NCBI GenBank assembly: GCA_016699325.1 | Contig: CP064971.1 | Coordinates: 496,001-560,000, forward strand | Length of the DNA: 64,000 nucleotides | Direction: 5' to 3' | DNA from: Methanolinea sp. | GTDB lineage: Archaea > Halobacteriota > Methanomicrobia > Methanomicrobiales > Methanospirillaceae | Shown here: piece by piece, positions 43,788 to 52,647 of the stretch | How positions within the stretch are numbered: position 1 is the first letter of the stretch | Layout: every line of letters begins with the position of its first letter | Position numbers and translations under genes: made by a program | The notes under the pieces: model-generated | Seen by the model: only the letters and a program-made list of their open reading frames with translations | What the model was told of the DNA's origin: nothing | The model's database searches: none

Positions 43788-44548
43788 CCCTGCACCCGGG
43801 AGAGGCTGATCCTTCCCTCTTCAAGCGACCGCCCCTCAACTACCGCCACGCCGGTATAGTCCCGGACGATGCAGGGGCCGACGAGGTCCCAGTCGATGGT
43901 GCCGGCACCGATGGCGAGATGCTCATCGCTCGCACCGTGGTTATCATGGATATGCAGGTGCGATGCCCTGGGGAGGAAGGGGAGGAATTCACGGACCCTT
44001 CCGACCGTGTGGGCATGCCCGATATCGATGGTCACTCCAATCCCTTCGATCCCGTCCACCATGCCGAACAGTTCCCCGGGCTCCCTGCAGAGGTACTCCC
44101 TGAGGGCGATCATGTTCTCGAGGCAGGCCATGACAGAGCAATCCGATGCCACCCGCCCGATAATCCGGAGCGCCTCCTTCTGCTGGTCCCATGCCCGGCC
44201 GGGCATGATCTTTCCTGCCGGAGAAAGGTATCCGGGATGGATGGTCACCCGGTCGGTCCACGCCGAGGCTGCCTCGATGCAGGTGCAAATCTGCCGGATC
44301 GATTCCCGCCAGATCGGGTCGTTGAGTGTTGCGAGGTTGAGGTCTCCGTAGGGGGCGTGCACCGTAATACCGAGCCGGGTGCTCTGGATGACCTCATCGA
44401 TACGGGCGATGGTATCGGCATTGTCCAGGCGATACGACCCGTCTGCGACAATCTCCCACCCTGAATAACCGGCATCCTCGATCCCAAAGACCCACTCGAT
44501 GGCGTCCCACACCCGTGCCGATGAGGAGAAATAGGGGGTTACCGGCAT
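43775..44548 (-). CDS. Xylose isomerase-like TIM-barrel protein
   Basis: The 257-residue protein matches the AP endonuclease family 2/sugar phosphate isomerase fold. It contains GWEIVADGSYRLD, ITVHAPYGDLNLATLN, RVTIHPGYLSP, ACLENM and VTIDIGHAHTVGRV, with metal ligands His, Glu and Asp at the usual places, and HLHIHDNHGASDEHLAIG. Enzymes of this fold isomerise sugars or cut DNA; which it does here is unknown. It overlaps the kinase gene by 10 bases and the RNase Z gene at its stop. Confidence 0.85.
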   Translation of the reverse strand: MPVTPYFSSSARVWDAIEWVFGIEDAGYSGWEIVADGSYRLDNADTIARIDEVIQSTRLGITVHAPYGDLNLATLNDPIWRESIRQICTCIEAASAWTDRVTIHPGYLSPAGKIMPGRAWDQQKEALRIIGRVASDCSVMACLENMIALREYLCREPGELFGMVDGIEGIGVTIDIGHAHTVGRVREFLPFLPRASHLHIHDNHGASDEHLAIGAGTIDWDLVGPCIVRDYTGVAVVEGRSLEEGRISLSRVQGWRA

Positions 44549-45093
44549 TTGTCCTCCCTGATACCTTCGAGGAGCTGCCGTGCCTGGTCCCCAAAAGCCT
44601 CCAGGTCGCGGTCATTGAGGATGAGCATATCGGCACAGGCAAGGGCACGCCCCAGCCCCCAGGAGATCTCGCGGCGGTCGCGCTCTCTCAGCTCCTCGCG
44701 GTCGAGCCGGTCGTCCTCCCTGCCCCGCGAGGAGAGGCGTGCCAGCCGGGCTTCGAACGGTGCGTCCACGCCGATGAGGATGAACCCGGGAAAGTGGGAC
44801 CGGAAGAGATCGACTTCCGCATCGCCGCGAATACCGTCAACCAGGACCACCGGGGCGGCCTGTCGCTCGATCTCCGGGATACAGAGGTCCGCAACAACTG
44901 CCATTCCCCGCTCCTTCCGGAGATTGCCTGCCATTTCCCCGAGATTCCTGTCGGTGACCGGGAGACCGGACCGGATCACGGTGTCCCGGATGACGTCTCC
45001 CATCACTACCACGGGAATACCCATGGCCCGGGCGATCCGAGAAAGCTCTCCTTTACCGCTGGCAGGAAGGCCAACAACCCCGATCACTTTCAT
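44539..45093 (-). CDS. UPF0200-type P-loop nucleotide kinase (dephospho-CoA kinase-like)
   Basis: The 184-residue protein has a P-loop GLPASGKGE at residues 8-16, an MGDVIRDTVIRSG segment, and LVDGIRGDAEVDLF with REDDRLDREELRERD, as in adenylate kinase- or dephospho-CoA kinase-like proteins. Archaeal UPF0200 proteins fit this pattern. It overlaps the radical SAM gene by 41 bases and the TIM-barrel gene by 10, so all four genes form one operon. A CoA-synthesis role is a family-level guess. Confidence 0.82.
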   Translation of the reverse strand: MKVIGVVGLPASGKGELSRIARAMGIPVVVMGDVIRDTVIRSGLPVTDRNLGEMAGNLRKERGMAVVADLCIPEIERQAAPVVLVDGIRGDAEVDLFRSHFPGFILIGVDAPFEARLARLSSRGREDDRLDREELRERDRREISWGLGRALACADMLILNDRDLEAFGDQARQLLEGIREDKCR

Positions 45094-45904
45094 ACACCAC
45101 TTCTCCCTGCTCCCGGGTCCGAATCCTGATCATCCGGCCCAGCCGTTTCATCGATTCTGCGAGCACTGCCAGCTCCTCGTAGCTCAGGGGTGCCCGCTCC
45201 CCCTCGATTTCCCGCCGGCTCTTCCGCACACTTCCCCCCGCCTGGTCCGTGCCGGTCCATTCTTTCCAGAACCGTTTCCGGATCCCCTGCTGGAGCACGA
45301 GGGTCCCCCGCGGCAGATGGTCGGCAATCCCGATGATCTCCCGCTCGTTTCCCCAGAATATGGTGAGCACGATCTCGAATTCCGGTAGCCTGCCCGACAT
45401 CCGGGCGTCCTCGCAGATCGCGATCGACCGGTCGGCCTGGAGCGCGTAGTCCCTGCTGCAGGACCCGGCATACCCTTCCCATCGCTTGGCATACCCTTCC
45501 CACCGCGACTTGTAATCAAGGGCGATCCGGTCAACCAGCCCCTCGTCGATGAGGAGTGCCAGGGTGTCAGGGAAGTAGCCGTTGGTCTGGATGCCCACGA
45601 GCAGGCCCCGATCCTTTGCTGCCCGGCAAAGAGCGGCGAGGGGGGCTGGCTGCATTGTTGGCTCACCGCCCGAGAAGATGACTCCCGAGACGAGGGGGCG
45701 GGCGGCATCGATAAGGGCGATAATCTCCCCGGCATCCCGCTCGTCTTTCCCGGTCTGGATGGTTGCGTTATGGCAGTAGGAGCAGCGCAGCGGGCAGCCG
45801 CGGAAGAACACCGTGCAGACTGCCCTTCCCGGCCAGTCCTTGGTAGAAAGATCTACAAAGCCTCCGTAGTTGACCTTCACTCCTCTCACCATTCCATAGA
45901 TCAT
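45053..45904 (-). CDS. Anaerobic ribonucleotide reductase activase-like radical SAM protein
   Basis: The 283-residue protein has VDLSTKDWPGRAVCTVFFRGCPLRCSYCHN with the cluster motif C-PLR-C-SY-C, and GVIFSGGEPTMQPAPL after it. This is the NrdG-like layout of enzymes that put a glycyl radical on a partner such as the anaerobic ribonucleotide reductase. The reductase itself is not in the window. Starts at 45904, 45892 or later are possible. A seven-residue duplication (RWEGYAK RWEGYAG) occurs near residue 135-148. Confidence 0.85.
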   Translation of the reverse strand: MIYGMVRGVKVNYGGFVDLSTKDWPGRAVCTVFFRGCPLRCSYCHNATIQTGKDERDAGEIIALIDAARPLVSGVIFSGGEPTMQPAPLAALCRAAKDRGLLVGIQTNGYFPDTLALLIDEGLVDRIALDYKSRWEGYAKRWEGYAGSCSRDYALQADRSIAICEDARMSGRLPEFEIVLTIFWGNEREIIGIADHLPRGTLVLQQGIRKRFWKEWTGTDQAGGSVRKSRREIEGERAPLSYEELAVLAESMKRLGRMIRIRTREQGEVVYESDRGCWPSCQR

Positions 45905-45982
45905 GGCATAGCGGCTTTCTTCAAACTATTGAAAGCGGTTAAAACGACCGCCCGACCTCTGTTAAAATTACTTTGCGTAAAC

Positions 45983-45997
45983 GTAAATCAAATTTAC
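45983..45997 (+). promoter_or_regulatory. Dyad upstream of thiC
   Basis: GTAAATCAAATTTAC has perfect 6-base arms (GTAAAT/ATTTAC) around CAA, in an AT-rich spacer 78 bases before the thiC ATG. It may be the operator of a thiamine regulator such as ThiR. No TPP riboswitch is seen here. Confidence 0.45.
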
Positions 45998-46074
45998 TTG
46001 TTGAGAAGACAAGCAAGATTTAGTCCGTAATCGTAAAAAGAGCCTTTATCAGGTCTTTTGAGAAACTTCTATCC

Positions 46075-47349
46075 ATGAGCCTCATAGACAGCGCCAGGTC
46101 GGGCACCATCACCGAAGAGATGCGTGTCGTGGCCCGGCAGGAAGGAGTGACCGAGGACTTCATCAGGAGAGGAATTTCCGGAGGCCACATTGTCATCCCG
46201 ATCTCCCCCTACCGCGAAGTGAAACTCTGCGGGATCGGTGAAGGCCTGCGGACCAAGGTGAACGCATCCGTCGGCACCTCCTCAGATATCGTTGACATCC
46301 CCATGGAGATCGAGAAGACCCGGATGGCGGAGAGGGCAGGCGCAGATACCCTGATGGAACTCTCGACCGGGGGAGACTTCACCGAGATCCGCAAACAGGT
46401 CATCGCCAATACCACCCTCTCGGTCGGGAGCGTCCCGCTCTACCAGGCCTTCATCGAAGCCGCCCGGAGGGACGGCGCGGTGGTCCACATGCGCGAGGAC
46501 GACCTCTTCCGGATCACGGCCGAGCAGGCGAAGCTGGGGACCAACTTCATGGCCATCCATACCGGCATCAACTGGGAAACCGTCAAGCGCCTAAAAAACC
46601 AGGGCCGGCACGGCGGGCTGGTCTCCCGGGGAGGGGCATTCATGACGGCGTGGATGCTGCATAACGACAAGGAGAACCCGCTTTACTCGGAGTTCGATTA
46701 CCTGCTGGAGATCATGAAGGAGCACGAGGTCACCCTCTCCACCGGCAACGGGATGCGTGCCGGCGCAGTGCACGACGCCACCGACCGGGCCCAGATCCAG
46801 GAGCTGATCATCAATGCCGAGCTTGCAGACAAGGCCCATGCCCAGGGCGTCCAGGTCATCGTGGAAGGTCCGGGCCACATCCCCATAGACGAGGTCGAGG
46901 CAAACGTCATCCTCCAGAAAAGGGTGACCAACCGGAAGCCCTTTTACATGCTCGGCCCGCTGGTGACCGATATTGCCCCGGGATACGACGACCGCGTGGC
47001 CGCCATCGGGGCCTCGCTCTCATCGGCCTACGGTGCTGATTTCATCTGCTATGTGACCCCCTCCGAGCACCTCGCGCTCCCCACGCCCGAGGAGGTATAC
47101 GAGGGCGTGATGAGTTCCCGGATCGCTGCCCATGTCGGGGACATGATCAAGCTCAGGAAGCGGGACGCGGACCTCGAGATGGGTCATGCCCGCCGCGATC
47201 TCGACTGGGAGCGGCAGTTCCAGCTGGCCATGAACCCGACCCGTGCCAGGCAGATCCGGGACGAACGGATGCCTGCGGATACCGATGCCTGCACCATGTG
47301 CGGCGATTACTGTGCCCTGAAGATCGTGAACCGGCACTTCAATTTCTAA
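46075..47349 (+). CDS. thiC: Phosphomethylpyrimidine synthase
   Basis: The 424-residue protein is ThiC of the archaeal short type. Key segments are VNASVGTSSDIVDIPMEIEK, MELSTGGDF, IHTGINWE, LVSRGGAFMTAWML and VIVEGPGHIPIDEVEANV. The C-terminal radical SAM cluster motif is CTMCGDYC. It makes HMP-P from AIR, the step before ThiD (16100). The upstream dyad at 45983 suggests regulation by thiamine status. The coding region is intact, and a T-rich terminator follows. Confidence 0.96.
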   Translation: MSLIDSARSGTITEEMRVVARQEGVTEDFIRRGISGGHIVIPISPYREVKLCGIGEGLRTKVNASVGTSSDIVDIPMEIEKTRMAERAGADTLMELSTGGDFTEIRKQVIANTTLSVGSVPLYQAFIEAARRDGAVVHMREDDLFRITAEQAKLGTNFMAIHTGINWETVKRLKNQGRHGGLVSRGGAFMTAWMLHNDKENPLYSEFDYLLEIMKEHEVTLSTGNGMRAGAVHDATDRAQIQELIINAELADKAHAQGVQVIVEGPGHIPIDEVEANVILQKRVTNRKPFYMLGPLVTDIAPGYDDRVAAIGASLSSAYGADFICYVTPSEHLALPTPEEVYEGVMSSRIAAHVGDMIKLRKRDADLEMGHARRDLDWERQFQLAMNPTRARQIRDERMPADTDACTMCGDYCALKIVNRHFNF

Positions 47350-47350
47350 C

Positions 47351-47367
47351 TTTTTTCCAAAAAAAAA
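47351..47367. terminator. Bidirectional T/A terminator between thiC and a small gene
   Basis: T6 for the plus-strand thiC and A9 (T9 on the minus strand) stand side by side between convergent stops at 47349 and 47376, so both transcripts can end here. Confidence 0.6.
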
Positions 47368-47375
47368 GGAATTTT

Positions 47376-47603
47376 TCAGATTGGTGCCCTGGTCGAACCT
47401 TCCTCGAAGTACTTCATGGCGGTGGGAGCGTACTTCTTCACCCCTTCATAAAAGTACTTCGCCATTGCAGGATCCGAGTCCCGGATAGCCCCGTATATGG
47501 CGTTGACCAGCCAATTCGGGAGTTCGGTTTCCTTGTCGAGCACATTCTTGATGACCACGATGGTCTCATCAACGTCAACTTTCTTGTTCCAGCGGTATGG
47601 CAT
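47376..47603 (-). CDS. Small uncharacterised acidic/basic-mixed protein
   Basis: I start at the ATG at 47603 (MPYRWNKKVDVDETIV) because GTAGGAGG lies eight bases upstream, the clearest ribosome site in the area; the frame upstream covers the divergent cyclo-ligase gene. The 75-residue product is helical and charged (IKNVLDKETELPNWLVNAIYG, AKYFYEGVKKYAPTAMKYFEEG) with no hydrophobic segment. I do not recognise the family. The promoter region is shared with the divergent cyclo-ligase gene. Confidence 0.7.
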   Translation of the reverse strand: MPYRWNKKVDVDETIVVIKNVLDKETELPNWLVNAIYGAIRDSDPAMAKYFYEGVKKYAPTAMKYFEEGSTRAPI

Positions 47604-47730
47604 ATTTTGCCTCCTACAGGGAGCAATAAGCAGATGGCGATATAAAAACATATGGTCAGTGACCATCATCCGCCCTGCGGGTCGCCGATCCACACCATTA
47701 TCTGCTGGATTTTCCCACCATGTACCACGA

Positions 47731-48300
47731 ATGGACCGGGATAAATCGGCTGTACGGGAACGTGCACGGGCGATACGGTGCAGCCTTGAACCAGGGGAGA
47801 TCTCCTCGCGGTCAGCGGCGATCGGGCGCTTCGTGCTGGACCTCATAGACGGTGTGGACCCGGTCATGGTCTACGCCTCGAAACCAGGCGAGGTGGACAC
47901 CCATGGCCTGATCGCCGCCCTGCTTGACCAGGGGGTATCGGTCGTGGTACCGGTAATCGAGCAGGAGACCCGGACGCTCCGCCTCTCTTTTCTCCGCGAT
48001 CCCGGGGTGCTTGTCCCGAGCACGTTCTCGGTCCCTGAACCGGTGGGGTGCGAGATCCCCGCGGATCCTGCCGATATAGAACTCGTGGTGGTGCCGATGA
48101 TGGCCTTTGATCGCCGGGGATACCGGCTCGGTTACGGGGCAGGCTACTATGACCGGTTCCTCTCGGACCATCCCTGGATGAAAAAGATCGGGGTGGCGTT
48201 CTCCTGCCTCGAGTTGGACCGGATCCCGTCAGATGATTACGATGTGCCCATGGACATCATCGTGACCGATACCGGGATTATCCGGATTTCTCACCGGTAA
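47731..48300 (+). CDS. 5-Formyltetrahydrofolate cyclo-ligase-like protein
   Basis: I start at the ATG at 47731 (MDRDKSAVRERARAIR). The 189-residue product has the MTHFS family phrases PVMVYASKPGEVDTHGL, VVVPMMAFDRRGYRLGYGAGYYDRFL and MDIIVTDTGI. The enzyme makes 5,10-methenyl-THF from 5-formyl-THF with ATP; in methanogens, which use tetrahydromethanopterin, the substrate is less clear. It is divergent from the small gene at 47376 and lies upstream of cdc48 with its own promoter between. Confidence 0.88.
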   Translation: MDRDKSAVRERARAIRCSLEPGEISSRSAAIGRFVLDLIDGVDPVMVYASKPGEVDTHGLIAALLDQGVSVVVPVIEQETRTLRLSFLRDPGVLVPSTFSVPEPVGCEIPADPADIELVVVPMMAFDRRGYRLGYGAGYYDRFLSDHPWMKKIGVAFSCLELDRIPSDDYDVPMDIIVTDTGIIRISHR

Positions 48301-48302
48301 CT

Positions 48303-48327
48303 ATGCAAATATTTATGTAATATGCAT
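48303..48327 (+). promoter_or_regulatory. cdc48 promoter: TATA box inside an inverted repeat
   Basis: ATATTTAT (48309-48316) is a TATA box 45 to 53 bases before the cdc48 ATG. It lies between ATGCA (48303) and TGCAT (48323), an imperfect dyad (ATGCAAAT/ATATGCAT). A protein bound there would cover the TATA box. Confidence 0.5.
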
Positions 48328-48361
48328 CACTAACTTTAAGTAAATACTGGGCTGAATTTCC

Positions 48362-50752
48362 ATGGCAGATACAGAGTACGCCGAAGTTGTGGTCAAAGAG
48401 GCGGCCAGGGACGATGCCGGCCGGGGCATCGCCCGCCTGAGCATCGAGATGATGCGGGCGCTGGACGTGGTATCAGGCGATGTTATCGAGATCCTGGGCA
48501 AGAGGCGGGCGACCGCCATCGTCTGGCCGGGCTTCCCCCAGGACACCAACCTGGGAATCCTGCGCATCGACGGGACGATCCGCGGGAATGCCGGGACTGG
48601 TGTCGATGAGAAGGTGAAAATCCGGAAGGTCGAGGTCGGGATCGCCAGGAAGGTGGTGATCCAGCCGACCCAGCCGATCCGGCTTGTCGGTGGAGAGCAG
48701 TACCTGGCCCGCGTGTTGCGGGGCCGCCCGGTCATGGAGGGGCAGACCGTCAGGGTCGACGTGATTGGAAACCCCCTCACCCTGGTTATTGCCAAGGTCT
48801 CCCCGCGGGGCCCCGCCGTAGTAACTGACGAGACCGAGATCGAACTCAAGGAGACCCCCTACAAGCCTGAAGAGGGAAAGAAAAAAGAGGTCTCTGACGT
48901 CCACTACGAGGACATCGGCGGTCTCTCCCGGGAGCTTGAGATGGTGAGAGAGATGATCGAGCTCCCGCTTCGCCATCCCGAGCTCTTCGAGCGGCTGGGG
49001 ATCGAGCCGCCAAAAGGGGTACTCCTCTACGGACCGCCCGGGACCGGGAAGACCCTGATCGCAAAAGCGGTGGCAAACGAGGTGGATGCCCACTTCATCA
49101 CCATCTCAGGGCCGGAGATCATGAGCAAGTACTACGGGGAGAGCGAGGGCAAGCTCCGGGAGGTCTTTGAAGAGGCCCAGGAGAATGCCCCGGCGATAAT
49201 CTTCATCGACGAACTCGATTCGATCGCCCCCAAGCGGGAGGACACCAAGGGCGAGGTGGAGCGCCGGGTCGTAGCCCAGCTCCTCTCCCTGATGGATGGC
49301 CTCAAGGGCCGGGGCCAGGTGGTGGTAATCGGGGCAACGAACATCCCCGACGCACTCGACCCGGCACTGCGGCGCGGGGGCCGGTTCGACCGCGAGATCG
49401 AGGTCGGGATCCCCGACCGGAAAGGGAGGCTTGAGATCTTCCAGGTCCATACGCGGGGCGTGCCTCTCGCCGATGACGTCAAAGTCGAGGAGTACGCCGA
49501 CACCACGCACGGGTTTGTCGGGGCCGATATCGCGCTGCTGGTCAAGGAGGCCGCGATGCATGCCCTCCGGAAGATCCTGCCGAAGATCGACCTTGACAGG
49601 GAGATCCCGGCCGAGCTCCTCGATGAGCTCAGGGTGACCGGCACGGACTTCGACGAGGCCCGCCGGCACGTGGAGCCAAGTGCCATGCGGGAGGTCCTGG
49701 TCGAGATCCCTGATGTCACCTGGGAGGATGTCGGCGGACTCGAGGAGGTCAAGCAGGAGCTCAAAGAGGCGGTCGAATGGCCGCTGAAGTACCCCGGGGT
49801 GTTTGAGAAGTTGCAGACCAAGCCGCCGAAAGGCATCCTCCTCTTCGGCCCCCCAGGTACCGGGAAGACCCTGATTGCCAAGGCGGTGGCAAACGAGAGC
49901 GAGTGCAACTTCATCTCGGTCAAGGGACCCGAGCTCCTCTCCAAGTGGGTCGGGGAATCGGAGAAAGGGGTCCGTGAAGTCTTCCGCAAGGCGCGGCAGG
50001 CCGCACCCTCGATCATCTTCTTCGATGAAGTCGATGCCCTGGTTCCCAGGCGGGGCACCTACGTGGGCTCCTCGCACGTGACCGAGAGCGTGGTCAGCCA
50101 GATCCTGACCGAGCTCGACGGCCTGGAGGAGCTGAAGAACGTGACCGTGATCGGGGCCACCAACCGCCCGGACATGCTCGACCCGGCGCTGATGCGCCCG
50201 GGCAGGATGGAGCGGCACATCTATGTCCCGCCGCCGGACCGGGAGAGCAGGAGGAAGATCTTCGAAGTCTACCTCCGCCAGGCCGAAGCCCTGCTCGCCT
50301 CGGACGTGCGCATCGACGATCTCGTAGCAGAGACCGACAACTACGTGGGTGCGGATATCGAGGCCCTGGTCCGGGAGGCGAAGCTTTCCGCCATGCGGGA
50401 ATTCATCGTGGCCATGGCCGGGAAGAAGGAGACCGAGATAGCCGATGCCGCAATCAACGTTCGTATCACCCGGAAGCACTTCGATGCGGCAAAGAAAAAG
50501 GTACGGGCATCGCTTGACCGGGACGCACTTGAAGCAGCGGAGCGGCAGGCCTGGGAGCTCCTCTACAACCAGGACCAGCGGGAGATACTCGAGAGTGCGC
50601 TTGGTGCCATCAAGCGTGCCGCGCTGCGCAGGGGGGCAAAACCGGATACGGGCACCCTTGAGGGCCTCGTGTTCAGCCGGACGAAAGACTGGAACGAGAT
50701 CAAGCGGCTAACCCACCAGGTCGAGGAAGAGCTGAAGAAGACCGCAGGCTGA
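48362..50752 (+). CDS. Cdc48/VAT AAA ATPase
   Basis: The 796-residue protein has the VAT layout: an N-domain (about 1-185, double-psi barrel start [19 protein letters not shown]), D1 with GPPGTGKT near residue 225 and [16 protein letters not shown], and D2 with GPPGTGKT near residue 500 and [15 protein letters not shown]. Arginine fingers are visible in [11 protein letters not shown]. It unfolds proteins, probably feeding the proteasome. The Hsp20-like gene follows 22 bases later. The N-terminal start at 48362 agrees with the TATA box at 48309. Confidence 0.96.
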   Translation: MADTEYAEVVVKEAARDDAGRGIARLSIEMMRALDVVSGDVIEILGKRRATAIVWPGFPQDTNLGILRIDGTIRGNAGTGVDEKVKIRKVEVGIARKVVIQPTQPIRLVGGEQYLARVLRGRPVMEGQTVRVDVIGNPLTLVIAKVSPRGPAVVTDETEIELKETPYKPEEGKKKEVSDVHYEDIGGLSRELEMVREMIELPLRHPELFERLGIEPPKGVLLYGPPGTGKTLIAKAVANEVDAHFITISGPEIMSKYYGESEGKLREVFEEAQENAPAIIFIDELDSIAPKREDTKGEVERRVVAQLLSLMDGLKGRGQVVVIGATNIPDALDPALRRGGRFDREIEVGIPDRKGRLEIFQVHTRGVPLADDVKVEEYADTTHGFVGADIALLVKEAAMHALRKILPKIDLDREIPAELLDELRVTGTDFDEARRHVEPSAMREVLVEIPDVTWEDVGGLEEVKQELKEAVEWPLKYPGVFEKLQTKPPKGILLFGPPGTGKTLIAKAVANESECNFISVKGPELLSKWVGESEKGVREVFRKARQAAPSIIFFDEVDALVPRRGTYVGSSHVTESVVSQILTELDGLEELKNVTVIGATNRPDMLDPALMRPGRMERHIYVPPPDRESRRKIFEVYLRQAEALLASDVRIDDLVAETDNYVGADIEALVREAKLSAMREFIVAMAGKKETEIADAAINVRITRKHFDAAKKKVRASLDRDALEAAERQAWELLYNQDQREILESALGAIKRAALRRGAKPDTGTLEGLVFSRTKDWNEIKRLTHQVEEELKKTAG

Positions 50753-50774
50753 CTGAACAGATACCAACGAAACC

Positions 50775-51176
50775 ATGACCGATATACCACCAGACAAGAG
50801 ACAGGGCATTGACGACATGATCCGGCAGATCATGGAGATGGGCGGGGGCGCACCGGTGTTCATCGGGGTGCAGATCATCGTTCCCCCTTCCGGCAACCCC
50901 GGCCAGCTGGTCCGGGGCGATGGGACGGAGCCTGGGATCGAGGTGCACACCTTTGGAAACCGGGCCACCCTTGTGACCGAATTTCCCGGTATCGCACCCG
51001 GGGACATCCAGGTTCTCTTCCGCCACGACCGCGTATTCATCTGGGCAAAGGACGGGGAAAGGTTCTACCGGGCGAGTGCACGGGTTCCTCCCGCCCAGGA
51101 GGAGACGGTTGAGATCTCCTGCAGGCACGGTGTGCTTGAGATCTCCTATGCCCTGGCCGTTCCTGTGAACCCCTGA
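50775..51176 (+). CDS. Hsp20/alpha-crystallin-like small protein
   Basis: The 133-residue protein has a helical, Gly-rich N-terminal part and a beta-sandwich from about residue 55 (IEVHTFGNRATLVTEFPGIAPGDIQVLF, ASARVPPAQEETVEISCRHGVLEISYALAVPV). This resembles an Hsp20 domain without the IXI tail; small DUF7127-like archaeal proteins look the same. It may hold unfolded clients or act as an adaptor for Cdc48, which directly precedes it. The link is inference from co-location. Confidence 0.8.
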   Translation: MTDIPPDKRQGIDDMIRQIMEMGGGAPVFIGVQIIVPPSGNPGQLVRGDGTEPGIEVHTFGNRATLVTEFPGIAPGDIQVLFRHDRVFIWAKDGERFYRASARVPPAQEETVEISCRHGVLEISYALAVPVNP

Positions 51177-51235
51177 ATCCCCAAAACCCACACTCTTTTA
51201 TCATCCTGCAGTCATCTATTAGTGAGTGATTTCTG

Positions 51236-52333
51236 ATGCCTACGACGACAATCTCTTTGATCAAGGCCGATATCGGGAGTTTTCCAGGCCACTCCCGGAC
51301 CCATCCGAAAATTCTTGAAAAGGCAGCCAAGATGCTCAGGGAGGAAGAAGGGAAGCTCCTGATCGATTCCTTTGTGACCCACTGCGGCGATGACATGGAG
51401 CTTATCATGACCCATACCAGGGGGGAAGACGATGAGAAGATCCATGCCCTCGCCTGGAAGGTCTTCACCGAGTGCACGAAACTGGCAAAAGAGATGAAGC
51501 TCTACGGTGCCGGCCAGGATATCCTCTCCGAGGCTTTTTCCGGGAACGTGAAGGGGATGGGGCCCGGTGTGGCCGAGATGGAGTTCGAAGAGCGGGGCTC
51601 CGACCCGGTCCTGCTCTTCATGGCCGACAAGACTGAGCCGGGAGCCTGGAACTTTTACCTGTACAAGATGTTCGCCGATCCCTTCAACACTCCGGGACTG
51701 GTCATCGATCCAACCATGCACGACGGGTTCATTTTCGAGGTTCACGATGTCATGGAGAAGCGGAAGATCGAGTTCCGGACCCCCGAGGAGATCTACAGCC
51801 TGCTCGCCTACATCGGAGCGCCGTCCCGCTACGTGGTCAAGTATGTCAGGAGAAAGGACGGGGTCGTCGCCGCCTCGACCAGTACCCAGCGCCTCAGCCT
51901 TATCGCCGGCAAATATGTCGGCAAGGACGACCCGGTCATGATCGTTCGGGGACAGAGCGGTCTTCCCGCGGTCGGTGAGATCCTGGATCCATTCGCCATT
52001 CCCTTTATCGTTGCCGGATGGATGCGGGGGTCCCACCACGGCCCCTTTATGCCGGTGGGCCTGCCTGAAGCTAACTGCACCCGTTTCGACGGGCCTCCGC
52101 GGGTCCTCTGCCTCGGGTTCCAGGTCTGCAACGGGAAGCTAATCGGTCCCGCCGACATGTTTGACGACCCGGCATTCGACCGTGTACGCGACCGCTGCAA
52201 CGAGCTTGCCGATATCCTGCGTGCCCATGGGCCGTTTGAGCCTCACCGGCTGTCGCTCGATGAGATGGAGTACACGACGCTCCCGAACGTGGAAAAGAGG
52301 TTCCGGGACCGCTGGAAACCGATCCCGGAATAA
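51236..52333 (+). CDS. fbp: Fructose-1,6-bisphosphate aldolase/phosphatase (type V)
   Basis: The 365-residue protein matches archaeal bifunctional FBP aldolase/phosphatase. It has the start TTISLIKADIGSFPGHSRTHP with metal-binding Asp and His, FVTHCGDDMELIMTHTRG, LFMADKTEPGAWNFYLYKMF and SHHGPFMPVGLPEANCTRFDGPPR. It condenses triose phosphates and dephosphorylates FBP, so it is unidirectional for gluconeogenesis in an autotroph. It has its own leader after the Hsp20-like gene. Confidence 0.96.
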   Translation: MPTTTISLIKADIGSFPGHSRTHPKILEKAAKMLREEEGKLLIDSFVTHCGDDMELIMTHTRGEDDEKIHALAWKVFTECTKLAKEMKLYGAGQDILSEAFSGNVKGMGPGVAEMEFEERGSDPVLLFMADKTEPGAWNFYLYKMFADPFNTPGLVIDPTMHDGFIFEVHDVMEKRKIEFRTPEEIYSLLAYIGAPSRYVVKYVRRKDGVVAASTSTQRLSLIAGKYVGKDDPVMIVRGQSGLPAVGEILDPFAIPFIVAGWMRGSHHGPFMPVGLPEANCTRFDGPPRVLCLGFQVCNGKLIGPADMFDDPAFDRVRDRCNELADILRAHGPFEPHRLSLDEMEYTTLPNVEKRFRDRWKPIPE

Positions 52334-52410
52334 CCATTTTTCCGCCGGAAACCGGCTGGTCGTGCCCATGAGGCAACCTTTAATATTCAGACAGCGCCAA
52401 TGAATGGCAG

Positions 52411-52647
52411 ATGGTGAACGGTATCGTACTGCCAATCAAGAAGGTATTCTCTCTCGTGGAATCGAAGATAACCGTCGAGATCAAGGACGACAACCGGAAG
52501 CTCCAGGGCCGCCTGGTGGCCGTTGATGAGTACCTCAATATCCATATGGATGAGACGACCGAGTTCATCGATGGCCACCGTGGAAGAAACCTCGGCACGG
52601 TCGTGATCCGCGGGAACAATATCCTCTCAATTTCTCCGAGCGCCTGA
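52411..52647 (+). CDS. LSm (Sm-like) RNA-binding protein
   Basis: The 78-residue protein has the Sm1 motif (VEIKDDNRKLQGRLVAVDEYLNIHMDET) and the Sm2 motif (LGTVVIRGNNILSIS). It should form heptameric rings that bind U-rich RNA. Its stop overlaps the ATG of the winged-helix gene by one base (TGATG), so the two are coupled. The usual rpl37e neighbour is not present. Confidence 0.95.
   Translation: MVNGIVLPIKKVFSLVESKITVEIKDDNRKLQGRLVAVDEYLNIHMDETTEFIDGHRGRNLGTVVIRGNNILSISPSA

Noticed and set aside
45905..46074. TPP riboswitch before thiC
   Set aside because: I see none of the conserved TPP riboswitch core sequences, only a short dyad.
49106..50479. 457-codon minus-strand frame opposite cdc48
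   Set aside because: It is a shadow of the AAA ATPase gene; it lacks any domain.
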